A DNA stretch of 64,000 bases, from assembly GCF_949628265.1 (NCBI RefSeq), contig NC_088790.1:17178545-17242544 (forward strand). The letters run 5' to 3'. Positions within the stretch are counted from its first letter, which is position 1; each line of letters starts with the position of its first letter. This stretch comes from Cloeon dipterum (lineage: Eukaryota > Arthropoda > Insecta > Ephemeroptera > Baetidae). Shown in pieces: positions 48,101 to 60,453 of the stretch. The position numbers were made by a program, and so were the translations under genes. The notes under the pieces are model-generated. The model made no database searches and was not told the origin of the DNA. It saw only the letters and a program-made list of their open reading frames with translations.

Positions 48101-51100
48101 TTATTTCAGCATGTTGGCGTGGGTCTTCATAAAGAGTTCAAATTGGTCTAATTTGGATTTGCCAAGGTCCAGATGCACCTCTAAAGGTTCTTCCTCTTTA
48201 GGACTTTTGACCTCCATGTTTTTAACAGGGGTTGTCTTCTTTGCAAAACTCATTGCGTCCTTGTTGAAATTGAGCTGCATGATGCCTAAATCACCGCTGA
48301 ACCGGTTTTTACACACCTAATTAACAATCTGATTAGTTAGGGAGAAAATATAAGTTGAAGTATGGAAGTTACAATAGATAATTTTACTTTTTTAAGTTCT
48401 AGATAGGGTTGCAAACAACCGCAATAATTTCTCCTACTAATATTCTATAATTTTTGAAAGTTTTTCAATAATTTACTGGAGCCATTTATTACGCATTCTG
48501 TTGGGATGTAACTTAAATCAGGACTAAACTGAACTGAGTAAAAATTGATATAATAGCAGAATGAATATTAATTTGAAAATGTTGCTCTTAGTTTGGCTAA
48601 GTAAATATTGATATTTATCTGTTTTAGTGCTTATTTTTTAATTGACAGGCGTAGCAAAAGGTGAAAAATCAGGTAGTGAGAAATTTAACCAAGGTATACA
48701 TAATAAAGATTATTTCTAACCTGTAGGAACTTTCTCTGTTTCATGTCACTAGTTGCTGTAGTCTGAATAATTAGTATATTGTCTGCTTCCTGACTGGCCT
48801 TGGCACTGCCAAATATTGAGTTGACTGTCAAGTCTACTCCTTCAGTTTCCTATGAAAAACAGTTGTTATACTTAAAAATCTTAAGATTCTCAGCGCTTTG
48901 CAACCTTTCGAGGATGGACAACTAAAGTCACGTGACAATTGGTTGCTGTTGCAAAGCTCCTGAACGCCTGGATGACTTGGTCTTGGCGGTAAAAGCGGTC
49001 TATGAATCTTGACTCCGAGTCTCCAAGACCCAGCATAAATTGAACGTTGTCAATAATCACATGGCCAAGGTCGTACACATACTGTGCGTGGTTAACAGCC
49101 TAAGAGTTGAAAGAGACATCAAGTGATGTTATGGGAAGAAATATTGGTATTACATTCATAACAGTTTTCAAAGGCTGCTGTCCATGGAAGTCAAGAAAGT
49201 GCAAAGGCAATTGTTCCATGTTGTCGGCAAATTCGTCAAAGCGGTGAAGATTTTTTTCGAGATTCATTCCGGCCATTTGTGTAAGCATTGTTTTAGCCAG
49301 CCTTGTGTTCCGAATTTCAAAACTACCCCATAATGTGCTGACCTAGGAATGAAGGAACTCACATTAAAATTATAACAGAAGACCATGATAAAAAAGTGTG
49401 GAAATAACAGCCATTTAATTTGGGAATACTTGGAAGTTAGTGTTAATTAATGGTAGTGATCAGAACAAAGAAATGACATTTAAGATCTTAGAGTTAAAAT
49501 CAAAGTAGATTGTCATTTTCGTTTTGCTAAGCAATTAGTTCTCATTATTAACTGTATGTGTTCCTTATTTTTTTTAGAACCTCTGCTCATCACTTCTTGT
49601 GGACTATGAGCTACCCCAAATACCATTTAATCTGTAATGTAATTAGAGCGATATTGTCCTGCAACAATATGCAAATTTTTTAAATTAAGGATTTAACTTA
49701 CTCCTTGCTGGCAGAGATCAAGAGAGTATTCTGAAAGAAAAGTGGTCTTTCCACTTCCAGTGGGTCCCGTCAGGATGGTGAGTTCTCCATCTCTGAATCC
49801 CCCTAATACTGAGGTGAGTGCAGGGAATCGGTTCCACGGCAATCCTCTATTCTTGTCCTGCCTGGTGACCGCGTCAAGCACTTCATGTCGCAGGTTCGAA
49901 AATGACACAATGGCAGGGTGAAGCAAGCTCTCGGCTAACTTCACCTTCGACGCAAGCTTGTCACCACTAGCGACCAGCACCTCATGAGGACCTTTCCGTA
50001 GCTCAGGGGCTCTGTAAATAAGTAAAACATATATATTTGTATGGGATTTTTGTTTACTTTTCTAAGCTAGTCCACCCTCAAGGACAAGTTCAACAAAAAC
50101 TAAAATATTTGCCAGGGTTTCTTACATTTATTAATGAAGGTTGTATAATTCGCTCAATATTTTTATATAAAAATTCACTTATAAAATTATTAGTTTAGGT
50201 TGGAATGCCTTTATTATACATATCAGCAATTCCCTATTACTAAAATCCTGGTTTAAAATCTAAAATTTAATTATAATGAAATAGACATTTGGGGCCCAAT
50301 TTCAATTTTTAAAATATACCTCACTATCCTGCATCTTGAAAGTCCCAGCTTCCTAGCCACACGCTGCGCCTGAAGTTGATGTTCTCCAAACCAAATGCAG
50401 ATTTGTTTAAAATGCTCCAGCCTGGGAAGCACCTCCTGTGGCAGTAGCTGCGGTTCGACGCAGATTGCGGGCACCTTTTGCGAGGTTAGGGCCAGTAGGT
50501 CTGCGCCGGATGTCACAAGGACCACATTGTCTGAATGCCAAGCTTCCTCATTCGACAGAAGCAATTGGCCAGTCAACCTGTTCCCAAGCATATTTTCCTG
50601 CAAGGAATTCGCATCGTCCCTGAAAAAGTGCTTCCACGCTCCAATATTTTGGTTTGACCCTCTCAATGGTAGCAGAATTTCTGACTTTCCAACCATGGCA
50701 CCCAGCCTCGCCAACTGCTCTCTTTTCACATGCTAAATATTGTTAGATTAACTATTTTTGTCAGAGGTGGCCGTTTTATATAATATTGTACCTTTAAACC
50801 TAGGAGTCCTAAACATTTGCTCAGCTGTTTGTCCGAAACAGTTGAGGCTGGCTGAAATCTGGACAAAACATCATCAGGCACGGACTCTGGTCTGGCTGAG
50901 CTTTGCTCAGGAAACACCGGAGGTGATATGTCACCTTTGAGTCTCTTCATGTCCGTTAGCCTCCTTTCCAACCATTGCCACTGTCCCATTTGTCCACAAG
51001 CATGGCACACAAACAAACCTAAAAAATGTAAAATAATGTTTTAATTCAAATCAAACACAATATAAATAGTTCTGCACAAAACCTGTCACTTTGTTCACAT

Positions 51101-51326
51101 AAAAGTTGCCAGAGTATGAATTGTCCTTCCTGCAGCCAACCGGACAGGACGTTGTTGTTAAGCAGGTGAAGCCGTCCTCAAAAGAGACTTTGTTGGCACT
51201 CAGTACCGATTTCATTTTGGACACGTACACTACAGGAACGTCTGAGAGGCTCTGAACGCTCCTCTTGGCAGTGCAGACGCCGAACAGTCGGCGCGCACAG
51301 ACCACAACATTCATTCGGCGCAACAT
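48101..51326 (-). CDS. Twnk: Mitochondrial replicative DNA helicase Twinkle
   Basis: The hexameric 5'-3' helicase that unwinds mtDNA ahead of DNA polymerase gamma. Eight exons: 51326-51083, 51018-50792, 50732-50320, 50011-49702, 49342-49154, 49099-48905, 48849-48721, 48316-48101; 1,923 nt, 640 aa. The N-terminus [16 protein letters not shown] is basic and amphipathic, fitting a mitochondrial targeting peptide. Residues about 50-90 form a cysteine-rich zinc-ribbon-like module (C55, C61, C65, C86, C89). Exon 3 covers the TOPRIM-like primase-derived region ([14 protein letters not shown]). The RecA-like helicase core has Walker [10 protein letters not shown] in exon 4 and [15 protein letters not shown] with a downstream [16 protein letters not shown] in exon 6. 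The C-terminal [17 protein letters not shown] tail matches the family. It converges on DOCK with a gap of about 400 bp. Confidence 0.94.
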
Positions 51327-52863
51327 TGTCTAGATTATAATATTGCAGCAAAAACGAAGATAATGTTCATCGGTTCCGACCTTGTCAAGGCCGCTGCGAG
51401 AAGTTCTAACTCATCTGGTTTACCGTCATAATATGTCATAGAGAAAATAATTAAAAACAAAGCTAGAACAAATGCGGCATGACGACTGCTTACGCTTTAC
51501 GCTTATCTACGAGAGTACGAGTACTACGAGTTGAGTTACGGGTCAGGGGTCAGGGAGGCGACTGAGGCGTTTCTGGCGTTTGTTCGTCCACCTGAGCGGG
51601 CATGGGGCAATTTTCCCGCGCTAGTACAGTGCCGCTAGTTGCAACAACAGTGCCCCACCCCCTTATTGAGGCGGGTATTAATTTGATATGTGAAGGAATT
51701 GTGTATTGTGTGTAATTCAATTAGGAATATTATTATTATTAAATTTGAACGATTCATTTATAATAGCTAAACTGAATTAGTACCTGCGGTTTTATGATTT
51801 TGTTTTCGGAATGCAAATTTCAACAGGCATCAAATTCAAAACTTTCTCCAAGATTTCCAGAATTTGTCTATCCGATGTTTATTTAATTATGTTAATTAGA
51901 AAAATTTTATTCAAATTTTGATAATTTTACATGAAACTCCTTATTCTGAAATCTTGATTCAAGTTTAACACAATTGCCTGTCCCCTGCTTATTTTTAGAA
52001 TATGCCTCATACTATGTATACATACACCTTATAACAAGTCTTGTAACTAAATAAATTGCTTTTTTGTATATTGGAATTGCTACGCACGTAAAAAGATAGA
52101 AAAAATGGACGAATTTTCTTATTTTTTATGTTTGTGTCATTGAGGGTTTAAAACAACAAAAACAAATCAACTCATTTGATAATAATATAATGTACCTTTC
52201 ACCCCAGAGGGCAGACTCAAATAAAACTGATCTCATTCGACAATATAGGTTAAATACAATTTTAACCAGATTAATTTATTCTCTAGTCATCAACTTCCAT
52301 TTTCTCTAATTTTGTAAGAGCCAATATGTCAGTTACATGGAAACGCCAAAATTTACACTGTGGGAATACAAAATAAAAACATAAATTCCAAGAAAATACC
52401 AAAAATGCAACATTTTGTTACAATCCAATTTAGTAATCAAAAGCCATTTAGATGTGACATAGAGAGGAATGTTGGTATGAAATTATTCGGAACCTATTAA
52501 AATGCACTGGGTTACCAGTTAAAATACTGTTTAAATTGGCATAATATAATAAAATTGCATATCATTAATAGAATACTAAGTAGTACATGAAGACTGATTG
52601 AGAAGATGTAACTCTTTTTCCTACCCTTGGGAATACTCAGGTTAGTATTAAAGATGCATACACAGGCAAAATATCACAAAAAAATCAGCATTAAATAAAA
52701 TCTTTGATACACTGGCGGACAAAATAGTTTTCTCTAAAGCAAAAGCTCAGTAAATAAATCTTAAAATGCGTCTTTGCAAGAAATACATAGAAAGACTGCC
52801 GTTTCGTATCAATTCAATTTGTTCCTTTAAAATACCCAGGGTAAAATGCAAACACCTCTATTC
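51327..52863. other. Intergenic region, Twinkle promoter and CERK 3' side
   Basis: The first 330 bp upstream of Twinkle are GC-richer and likely hold its promoter and leader. The rest is AT-rich with no supported exon and probably includes the ceramide kinase 3' UTR. Confidence 0.45.
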
Positions 52864-55184
52864 CTAACACCAACAATTGCTGGCTGGAGCATTAGTTGAC
52901 CTCCTTGAGCTTTCCGCGCCCTTGGTAAACAGGCTAACAAGTTGCCGATGAACTCTGCGTGAGAAAAGGAGTAAAATGACTAAATAATTTTTTTTCAGAA
53001 GATTCAAACAAACTTACTTGACTTGCAAGTCTGGACTGAACACAAGTTCCCCATCACAGTTCCAGCAGCTGGGTTTCTTCTCTTTGGCAGCAGTAAACCG
53101 GAATTCCTGTGCTCGGTGTACCTCCACAAATGGCAAGTCATACTGAGCGAATAAATATTTAGCATAATTTTATTGCAAAAAGAGCGGGCGAAAATTGACT
53201 TACCAGTATCTTCCTTGAGCTGGTAAGTCTTAAGAGGAGTCTTAAATTGTTAAAAAAGTTGGTATGCTTCACAAGCACAATATCAGCACAACCGTTCCCA
53301 GAGTGGCAGAAGGGAGCGATTCCATTTGGGCTCCGAGGACACATACAACTCAGATTCGCACCACTCACCATGAAGAATTTTCCCTTCACTGTCTTCCACA
53401 GATCACCTAATCGCAAAAAATAGTAACATTAAATTAAAATCAAACTACTTGCTATTATTACCATTTGTTTCAGGTCCATCAATATTCTCGTTGAGAAGTG
53501 AGCACTCTGGACAGTTAATTTGGCACTTTGAACCCATTGAAGGATCACTTTGGCGATTTGGAGACAGCTTCAACTTCATCTTTAATTCCCCTTCGTAACC
53601 CCTGTTAGCAAAAAACTTCTTGAAGCCTGAAATTAAATAACATCATTATAAAGTTAGCCTTAAAAAGTCTTTCAATAGAGTGAATTTGATATCCAACCTG
53701 AATACTCATATCTTTTTGGTCCCATCCATCTGTAATTTTCACTATCCTTCATCACATCACCAAGATACCCGTAAGAAATCACGCTCGCAACAAAGCGCAG
53801 GTGTTTTTCGTTCGTTCGAAGACCGCACAGGTCCATACCTCTCTTATCACCTAAGGAATTAAGATTTGTTGAACTGTAACTGTAAGGATTTTCGGATTTC
53901 TGTCAAGTCAAGAATCGGAATTGATATTTGAATAATGGGGCTTATTCAAGTTTCTTTTCAGTAATTGACTGGTTCTTTCACATTTATCAGCTTTGTCAGT
54001 TTCAGTCTGTTTAATTATATTTGCTTTTACAAAAGGCTTACAGTCATGTTCTTTGTATTTTGTTCAAATTTTTGGAACAAATTGATTGCTTCCCATGAAA
54101 CCTTCTTAATGCAATTAATTTATTGCTGTTTTTTGGTTAACAAGTTAAACAGAAAAGTTGACTTTCATTCTGATCATTTTGTTTTAAATCCTGATCAATA
54201 TTAATTTGCTGTTTCAGGCACAAATGAAATAGTTACCTAAGATGATGTGTAAGATGGCAGTCTGGACATCGTTGGTGCCATGCATGCAGAAGGCCACAGT
54301 GTCCGTGCTTCCACCAGGCACCAACCCGATCGAAATTTTCGGCTTTGGCACCTCTTCCGCAACGTCTCCCTGCTCCAGACCTGAATCCATGCACGCCCTG
54401 GTTACCAAGCCATTCACCACCTCGGAAAACGTTCCGTCGCCGCCAATGCAAGCGACCCCATCGTAGGTTCCAGCCAAGTTCGGAATGGAAACAAGCATGT
54501 TGAAGGCGTGATTCGGCGCCTCAGTTAGTACCATTGTGCAAGTGACCTCAGCGATTTGAAGCAGCGGCTCCATTTGCTTCTTGAAAATTTGCAATCCTTG
54601 CTTTTTGCCTCCAAAGGGGTTGACAAAGATGATCAGCTTTTTAGGGCGAGCTGCTTGACCTTCAAATCGGAGAAGAGATAAAATTAATAATGCTGATTGT
54701 GTAACGAAACAAAAAATATATTTACTTTTCAAGTACGATTTCAATGTTTTAATCCAAGAGGACACTTGTCTGTGGTCGGAATGTTTCAGGGTGACCATTC
54801 TATGTCTCAATCGATTTTTCGTTCTAACGTCACAGTAGTGGATCGTGAACGCTTGATGCATCGCTGAACTCAAACCTTCTTTGCCCTCGTGCTCGCCACA
54901 GCATGGCCTTGCTGAGTCAGTCACGTTTAGGTGTACAGGATGAACGGCAAGGACATCAGATAACAATAAGGAATTTCTTTCTGATGTAAACAAAAGATCA
55001 GGAAGTCAGTGGATCGGTCAGAAAATTGATTATGGAAATGTCAAAACTTACTGTACGGTCGACGCTCCGTTTCCCAAACAAGTACTCCTCTGTGCAGGTA
55101 CACGCGGCATCGTTTGCCCTTAATTAAAAACGAATTGAGCAGAACGACGTCGTTGACGGCCCCTGTGTTTTGATCGGTGGCCAT
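52864..55184 (-). CDS. Cerk: Ceramide kinase
   Basis: Phosphorylates ceramide to ceramide-1-phosphate using ATP; a member of the diacylglycerol kinase catalytic fold family. Eight exons: 55184-55052, 54980-54726, 54650-54237, 53850-53698, 53626-53462, 53406-53204, 53142-53018, 52954-52864; 1,539 nt, 512 aa, close to the human length. Residues about 1-130 form the PH-like N-terminal domain. The catalytic domain starts KKLIIFVNPFGGKKQG and has the nucleotide-binding CIGGDGTFSEVVNGL and GLVPGGSTD motifs. The CERK hallmark C-x3-C-x2-C is present as CQINCPEC, and the C-terminal CPRSPNGIAPFCHSGNG block fits as well. It shares a 746-bp intergenic region head-to-head with NELF-A, so a bidirectional promoter is likely. 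Confidence 0.95.
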
Positions 55185-55930
55185 GGCAATCGATGCATTA
55201 AACGGGCCCACTCACGGGCACCGATGACAATACGTGGTGTTGATCCAGGTATTTAAATGCTTACACTTCGTCCTGAGGCCGAGTGTTTCCCATGTCAACC
55301 AATATTTACAGTAGAAAATAGGCAAACTGACGCGGGTCGACGCTGGCAGATCTCAGCCTCTTCTTGGCTCCATTCAACTTCAGCCTTCAGCTGCCATGGA
55401 TGCTGATGGATGCCCTGCACAATACTGCACTAACTCCAAGGAGGATTGCTTGCTAACAAAACATTAGCAGCAAGATTGAGTTAGCATGGGTGAACAAAAT
55501 GTAAATTTAACCGGTTTGAACCTGCCAGTTTTCTAGCAAAAGGTTGCATGGTAAAAACAAAGTTTGTTGCTTTTTATTAACCGGTCAAAATAGTGACAAT
55601 AAAAACCGCGCTAGCTCAAAGAGGTTTCGAGGTACAAATTCGATGATCGCATTTACAACATGGCAGCTCTATCAGGCAAGGTGTATCTCACAAGGATTTT
55701 AATTGTTGAATAATTTGTTTGTTTACCTCTGGTAATCAACAAAAGCATAGAGATACGTTTTCAACTCTAGAGATTTTCTTAGTTGTTTTATATAAGTTGA
55801 ACCACCTGTATTCAATTGTAAAAAACGAGATATAAGAATCTCCTGCATAAAGCAGCCTTGTGAAAAAGGTGTCGTCAATCTATTTTCTTTCTCTCGGCGC
55901 TTGCTTCACTTCGTTAAGTTTCAGTGTGAA
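55185..55930. promoter_or_regulatory. Shared CERK / NELF-A upstream region
   Basis: 746 bp separate the two divergent start codons. No TATA box is obvious at either expected position, though I cannot place transcription starts. The segment is free of repeats that I recognise. Confidence 0.4.
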
Positions 55931-58900
55931 ATGGCGAACGTACGGGACAGTGATACTTCCCTCTGGCTCCATAATAAACTCGGAACATCGAACGACTCTT
56001 GGACGGGCGGTTCAATATGTTCCCAATTAAATACAGAAGTTCTACGGAACATAAAATACTGCTTTCCAGAACTGCAAACTCAAGTGAAGCTTAAGCTTCT
56101 GCTCTCTTTCTTTCACATCCCTCGCAAAAACATTCCTTCCGTAAGTCGCAATTAAATTTGTTTACAATTTGCCTTAACGTTGATAAACTTTAAAATTTGC
56201 AGTTATGCCCTGAACTGGATGAAATCTTGGATTGTGCCCTGACGGACCCTGAACAGTGGGTATCTATGCTCGCAGAATTGATGAAATCCTTCCCATCGAG
56301 CGGCAGCCTGAACACAGAAATGACCGAGATGGAAGATAATAGAAGGATTTTTATGGACTTAGTCACCGACTTGCAAGAGCTGGGTAATAATTATTCATCA
56401 CTTGAATCCCTCAAAACATTGGAACGGTTTCCCTTTTGCAGTTAAAAAACAAACAGACACTGGAATGTTGCCTTTAGAATGTCATTATCTGAACAAGAAT
56501 GTACTACACAGCTACATTGGAAACCTGGTAAGCTTAAGTTCTTCACATCATCATAAAAAGTCTAAAATTTTCATATTTAATTCAACAGCCGCCCCTTACG
56601 AAACATTTCCAGCAAAGGCGTAAACCCAAATATTTGAGTTTGCGGATGGAACTGCTGCAGAAATCATCAGATGCTGCATCAAATGTTAAGAAAACTACTG
56701 CTGTTACTATTCCGCTTAGATCAAGAGGCATGCCTAGGAAACTAACTGATACAAGTAAAGCTGAAACAAGTTGAACATTTCATTGTAAAATTCATTTGGA
56801 TTATTTTGCACAGCGCCTTTGAAAGGAATCCCCAGCCGAATGCCATCCAGTGGTTTCAGAACGCCAGGAACTGCGACAGCTTCAAGACCAGGAATCGTCA
56901 GACCTCCAGCAGGCAGAAAGGATGGTGGGATCAAGTTTTTGGAGATCACAGAACAACCGCTTGGCTTTGTTGCGGCCAAAAAGAGGAAGAGGCAGCAAGG
57001 TATGTGGCCAGCAGGGTTGAAAAACATGCGAATTTCAAATTGCTGTGCGTGACTGTTTTAAATGATTATTGCAATCAATCTTCATTGGTTATGTTTTTCT
57101 TAAAATGTGAGAATATTAGAATAAATAAGAGTAATAAAGCATTTAAAATAAGTTATTGAAGAGTAGAGGGGTTAGGGAAGCAACAAACCGTTTACAACAA
57201 CAGCTCATGCCACTTTAGTGAGGTTATGTACATGATCAAGCTATATTTTTCATTGCAGAGTTGGAAGAAGCAAACAAAAAAGTTGCAGCTGCAGAAGCAG
57301 AGAAGGCAGCGAGCGCAACTCCAGACTATGCTGCTGGTTTGGTGCCATCAAATCCGGCAACACCTGCACCCGTCACTGCACCAGCCACACCTGCCCCTGC
57401 TGCTGCTGCTGCTGCCGCTGCCGCCGCCGCCACTCCTGTCCCGAGCAGTAAGTTCTTCTGCCTTTTATTATTTTAAATTTAAAATGTTTTAAAAAGCATT
57501 AACTGTTCTTCGTTTGATTATTTATTCCTGGAATTTAATTGAATATAAAATAAAATCCGTGGTGCTTTAGGCAAACTCGCTACTTGCTGGTTTGCACCTT
57601 TCCAGCGTGCGTGATTTAGCATCACGGGACGAATGTTCAGCGTTTCAAAAAAGTCCTCGGTGCGGAGGCAAGTGACCCTTCAGTGGGCTGGGTCCCTGTG
57701 CGGCCTGGTGCGCCCATGTTAACCGTTCGCGGTGTTATTGGGACCCAGGTTTCAGCATTCATGCTAGTAGCACACTGCGCACTTTTCCCAGTCCTCGGAC
57801 AGGGATAAAAAGTAAATAAATAAATAAAACACGTTAGATTACAATAATTAAATCAAATTGAAAAAATAATGCACTCTAAATTTCCATACTGAATTGGTGT
57901 TTTCAAAAAATACAGGTTGATATTTGCTTAATTTGATAGTCTTCACTGCTAAAAGCAACTTTTGAAGTTTTTTTTTTGTTAAATATTTTGAAGTATTTTA
58001 TAATAAAATGACAACTTGTTTGGTATGCTGAAATTTTTTATTCAGTTTTTGTTAGCAGGTTGTAATTTGTTGATAAAGAGTGTTAATAACCGGAAGTGAA
58101 TTTACTGGCCGTATATTTTTGGAAAAAATTCTTATCCCATTTAGAGATTTTATAATCCAATTTAACATCTTCCATATCATGCTATTAGTCTAATTTTTAT
58201 TCCAATTAAACATGGGAAAGCAACCAAATCATGTTCAACTGGGAATCGCAATCCACTAACAGTCAACTTCTTGCAGCTCCAGTGGCTCCGGCTACAGCGC
58301 TGCCACCAGCAGAGAGCCTGGTGTTGGCAAGTCCGGCTACGCCGAAGGCTTCCGGCAACTTCGTCATCTCGACGCCAGTGTCCGTGCTTAGCCGGCAGGC
58401 GCTGGTCCTCACGCCCGCGGCGCCATCCACGCCGGTGTCAACAAAGACGGCCGTGGCGCGCGTAACCACCACTGTGGCCGTCACGCCCACTACTCACGTG
58501 ATCCAGGTGACCCAGCCGGCCGCCGTGCAGCAGGTGGCTACTGTGCGACCTGTCGTCGTCGCACCACAGCCAGCCGCCGCCACTGCCGCCACTGCTGCTA
58601 CTGCTGCTGCTTCTACCGTTGTTACTGTCCAGCCAACGCCAGTCGCAACCAAGGTGGTCACCGCTCCAGTGACCGCCGTCACCATTCCTGCCAAGAAGGG
58701 TCTTTCTCTCACGGTGCGTGGCATTGACCAAGGATATGTTTTAGAATTTTTGGTATTCAAAGGGTTTTTTTGCATTGTCATGAGTAATTTTAATGGTTAC
58801 TATTTTTTTAAATTATTTTGCTCCTGCTTTTTCATGTAATTTTGACATGTGTTCCAATCTGGATTTCTCAAGAAATATGTAGATATTGTGGTTTTCTGAT

Positions 58901-60453
58901 AATCAAGTCATCTAGATTTAACTGAACGTGATTGACTCAGTGGAAGATTCATCTCAGAGGATGATGTTCTGTGTACTAAATATATATTTGTTTATTTTTC
59001 AGAGGGAGCAAATGCTGGAAGCCCAAAGTATGTTCAAGACTGCAAACAAAATCACCAGAGCAGAAAAGGCACTCATCCTTGGTTTCATGGCTGGTTCAAG
59101 AGGTAATCTTCTATCTAGCATAATATATCTCATTGTGTTATGTGTTGTTAGTTTTTCACTTATGAATTTGCATATTGCTTCTACTATTATGTTTGCGGAG
59201 TGTGTTAGGTCTTCAAATTAAAACTATTTGTTAAATGCTGATTTTTCAATTATTCATTCAGTGTCCAGTAGTGAGCTGGAGATTTGGATAGTTGTCTAAA
59301 TGCAGATTTAAAAAATGAAGGCTTCAAATCCTTGATTTGAGCAAAGAAGCAAAAAAATATGTATTTTTGTTCAATCTTTTAATTTGAAAGTTACTTTAAT
59401 TAAAACGTGGGGGAAAATGTTTATTTATGGGGTTGTGTATATCGATTTAATGTCTACTAGTGTTTAGATACATTGTCTTATTGACTGTAAAAGAAAACTT
59501 ATCTGAAACTGGGTATTATATTATTTTGATATATTGGTTATTTTACATGGTAGAACTTAAGAAAGCGGACCAATATGCCTCCACCCATCGCTGGGTTCAT
59601 ACCATAGTGCGAGGAATTTTTTCACGTCAGCATTCATACAATTTTTAAATTATTGAGGGAAAAAAGTCAACCATTTAAGATGGTGACATATTTTTCAAAT
59701 TTAAAATATGCAAGTCAAGTTGTGAAAACGATATTATTTTGTTTAACTTCTCTAGTTAATTACACTGGAAAAAAACAATGTGGATCATTTTAGATTCATT
59801 AGTATTCAAGAGTTTAATTGTTAAAAATTTGTTTCTAAGAATCAAAAGCTGGTCTGAACCATACTTAACTTGCAAAAAAAAACAATCTAATGATGAGCAA
59901 GTGCAAACTTTTCTATTTTTTAAGGTTATGAATGTTAACTGTTTGCTTGGCTTCTTTTCTGATTTTACGATTTCAGAGTGCCCTTTGATGGTACTGGCTT
60001 TTTTTAGATAAAATCAATTACAGATTAAAAGATTAAAAATGGTGCTCATTTCATGGTCCTATAATGATTGGAAGCTGAAAATATTATGTTTTAAATTTCA
60101 TTTTTGCAACAAAATCAAGCCTATGACCTATGAAAACTACAGCGATACATTTCAAATGAAAATATGTATTAACTGCCAGCATAATGGATGTATTTTCAAC
60201 TTAACAATCTCCTGTTACAGACAATCCCTGCCCTCATTTGGGAAGTATCATCACAATCAAGCTTAGTGAAAACCAGGAGGAAGTTCTGCAGAACGATACC
60301 TATGTTACAATGGTGGCCGAGACGCACTTCCAGATGAATTATAACACGGGCGAATGGAAGAGAATGAAAAAATTCCGCAAGCTGGATGAAATTCCAAACA
60401 CTCAAATTGTAGTTACGCAACCACCAACCGCCTCAGCGCAAGTGCCTGTGTAA
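55931..60453 (+). CDS. Nelf-A: Negative elongation factor A (NELF-A)
   Basis: A subunit of the NELF complex, which with DSIF pauses RNA polymerase II near promoters. Nine exons: 55931-56140, 56203-56383, 56442-56527, 56589-56754, 56814-56999, 57259-57447, 58277-58713, 59003-59102, 60221-60453; 1,788 nt, 595 aa (human 528). The N-terminal HDAg-like domain begins MANVRDSDTSLWLHNKLG and includes AVKLKLLL-type helices (QVKLKLLLSFFHIPR) and LKSFPxxGSLN (MKSFPSSGSLN). The conserved GMLPLECHYLNKNVL block follows, then a basic GIPSRMPSSGFRTPGT segment and ATPDYAAGLV. A long Ala/Pro/Thr/Val-rich low-complexity stretch fills exons 6-7, including a run of eleven alanines. The conserved C-terminal block is REQMLEAQSMFKTANK, then RAEKALILGFMAGSR, in exon 8. 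ATG 55,931 has good context and matches the family start. Confidence 0.95.
57570..57830 (+). mobile_element. Retroposon-like insert in NELF-A intron 6
   Basis: A GC-rich segment in an AT-rich intron, about 250 bp, ending in GGGATAAAAAG followed by (TAAA)n. Such tetranucleotide tails are typical of 3' ends of RTE-class LINEs or SINEs mobilised by them. An internal stem pairs CTGGGTCCC near 57,700 with GGGACCCAG near 57,741. No coding frame is evident. The orientation is the same as the host gene. Confidence 0.5.

Noticed and set aside
58263-58781. Antisense frames over NELF-A exon 7
   Set aside because: Shadows of the low-complexity Ala/Thr/Val coding sequence.
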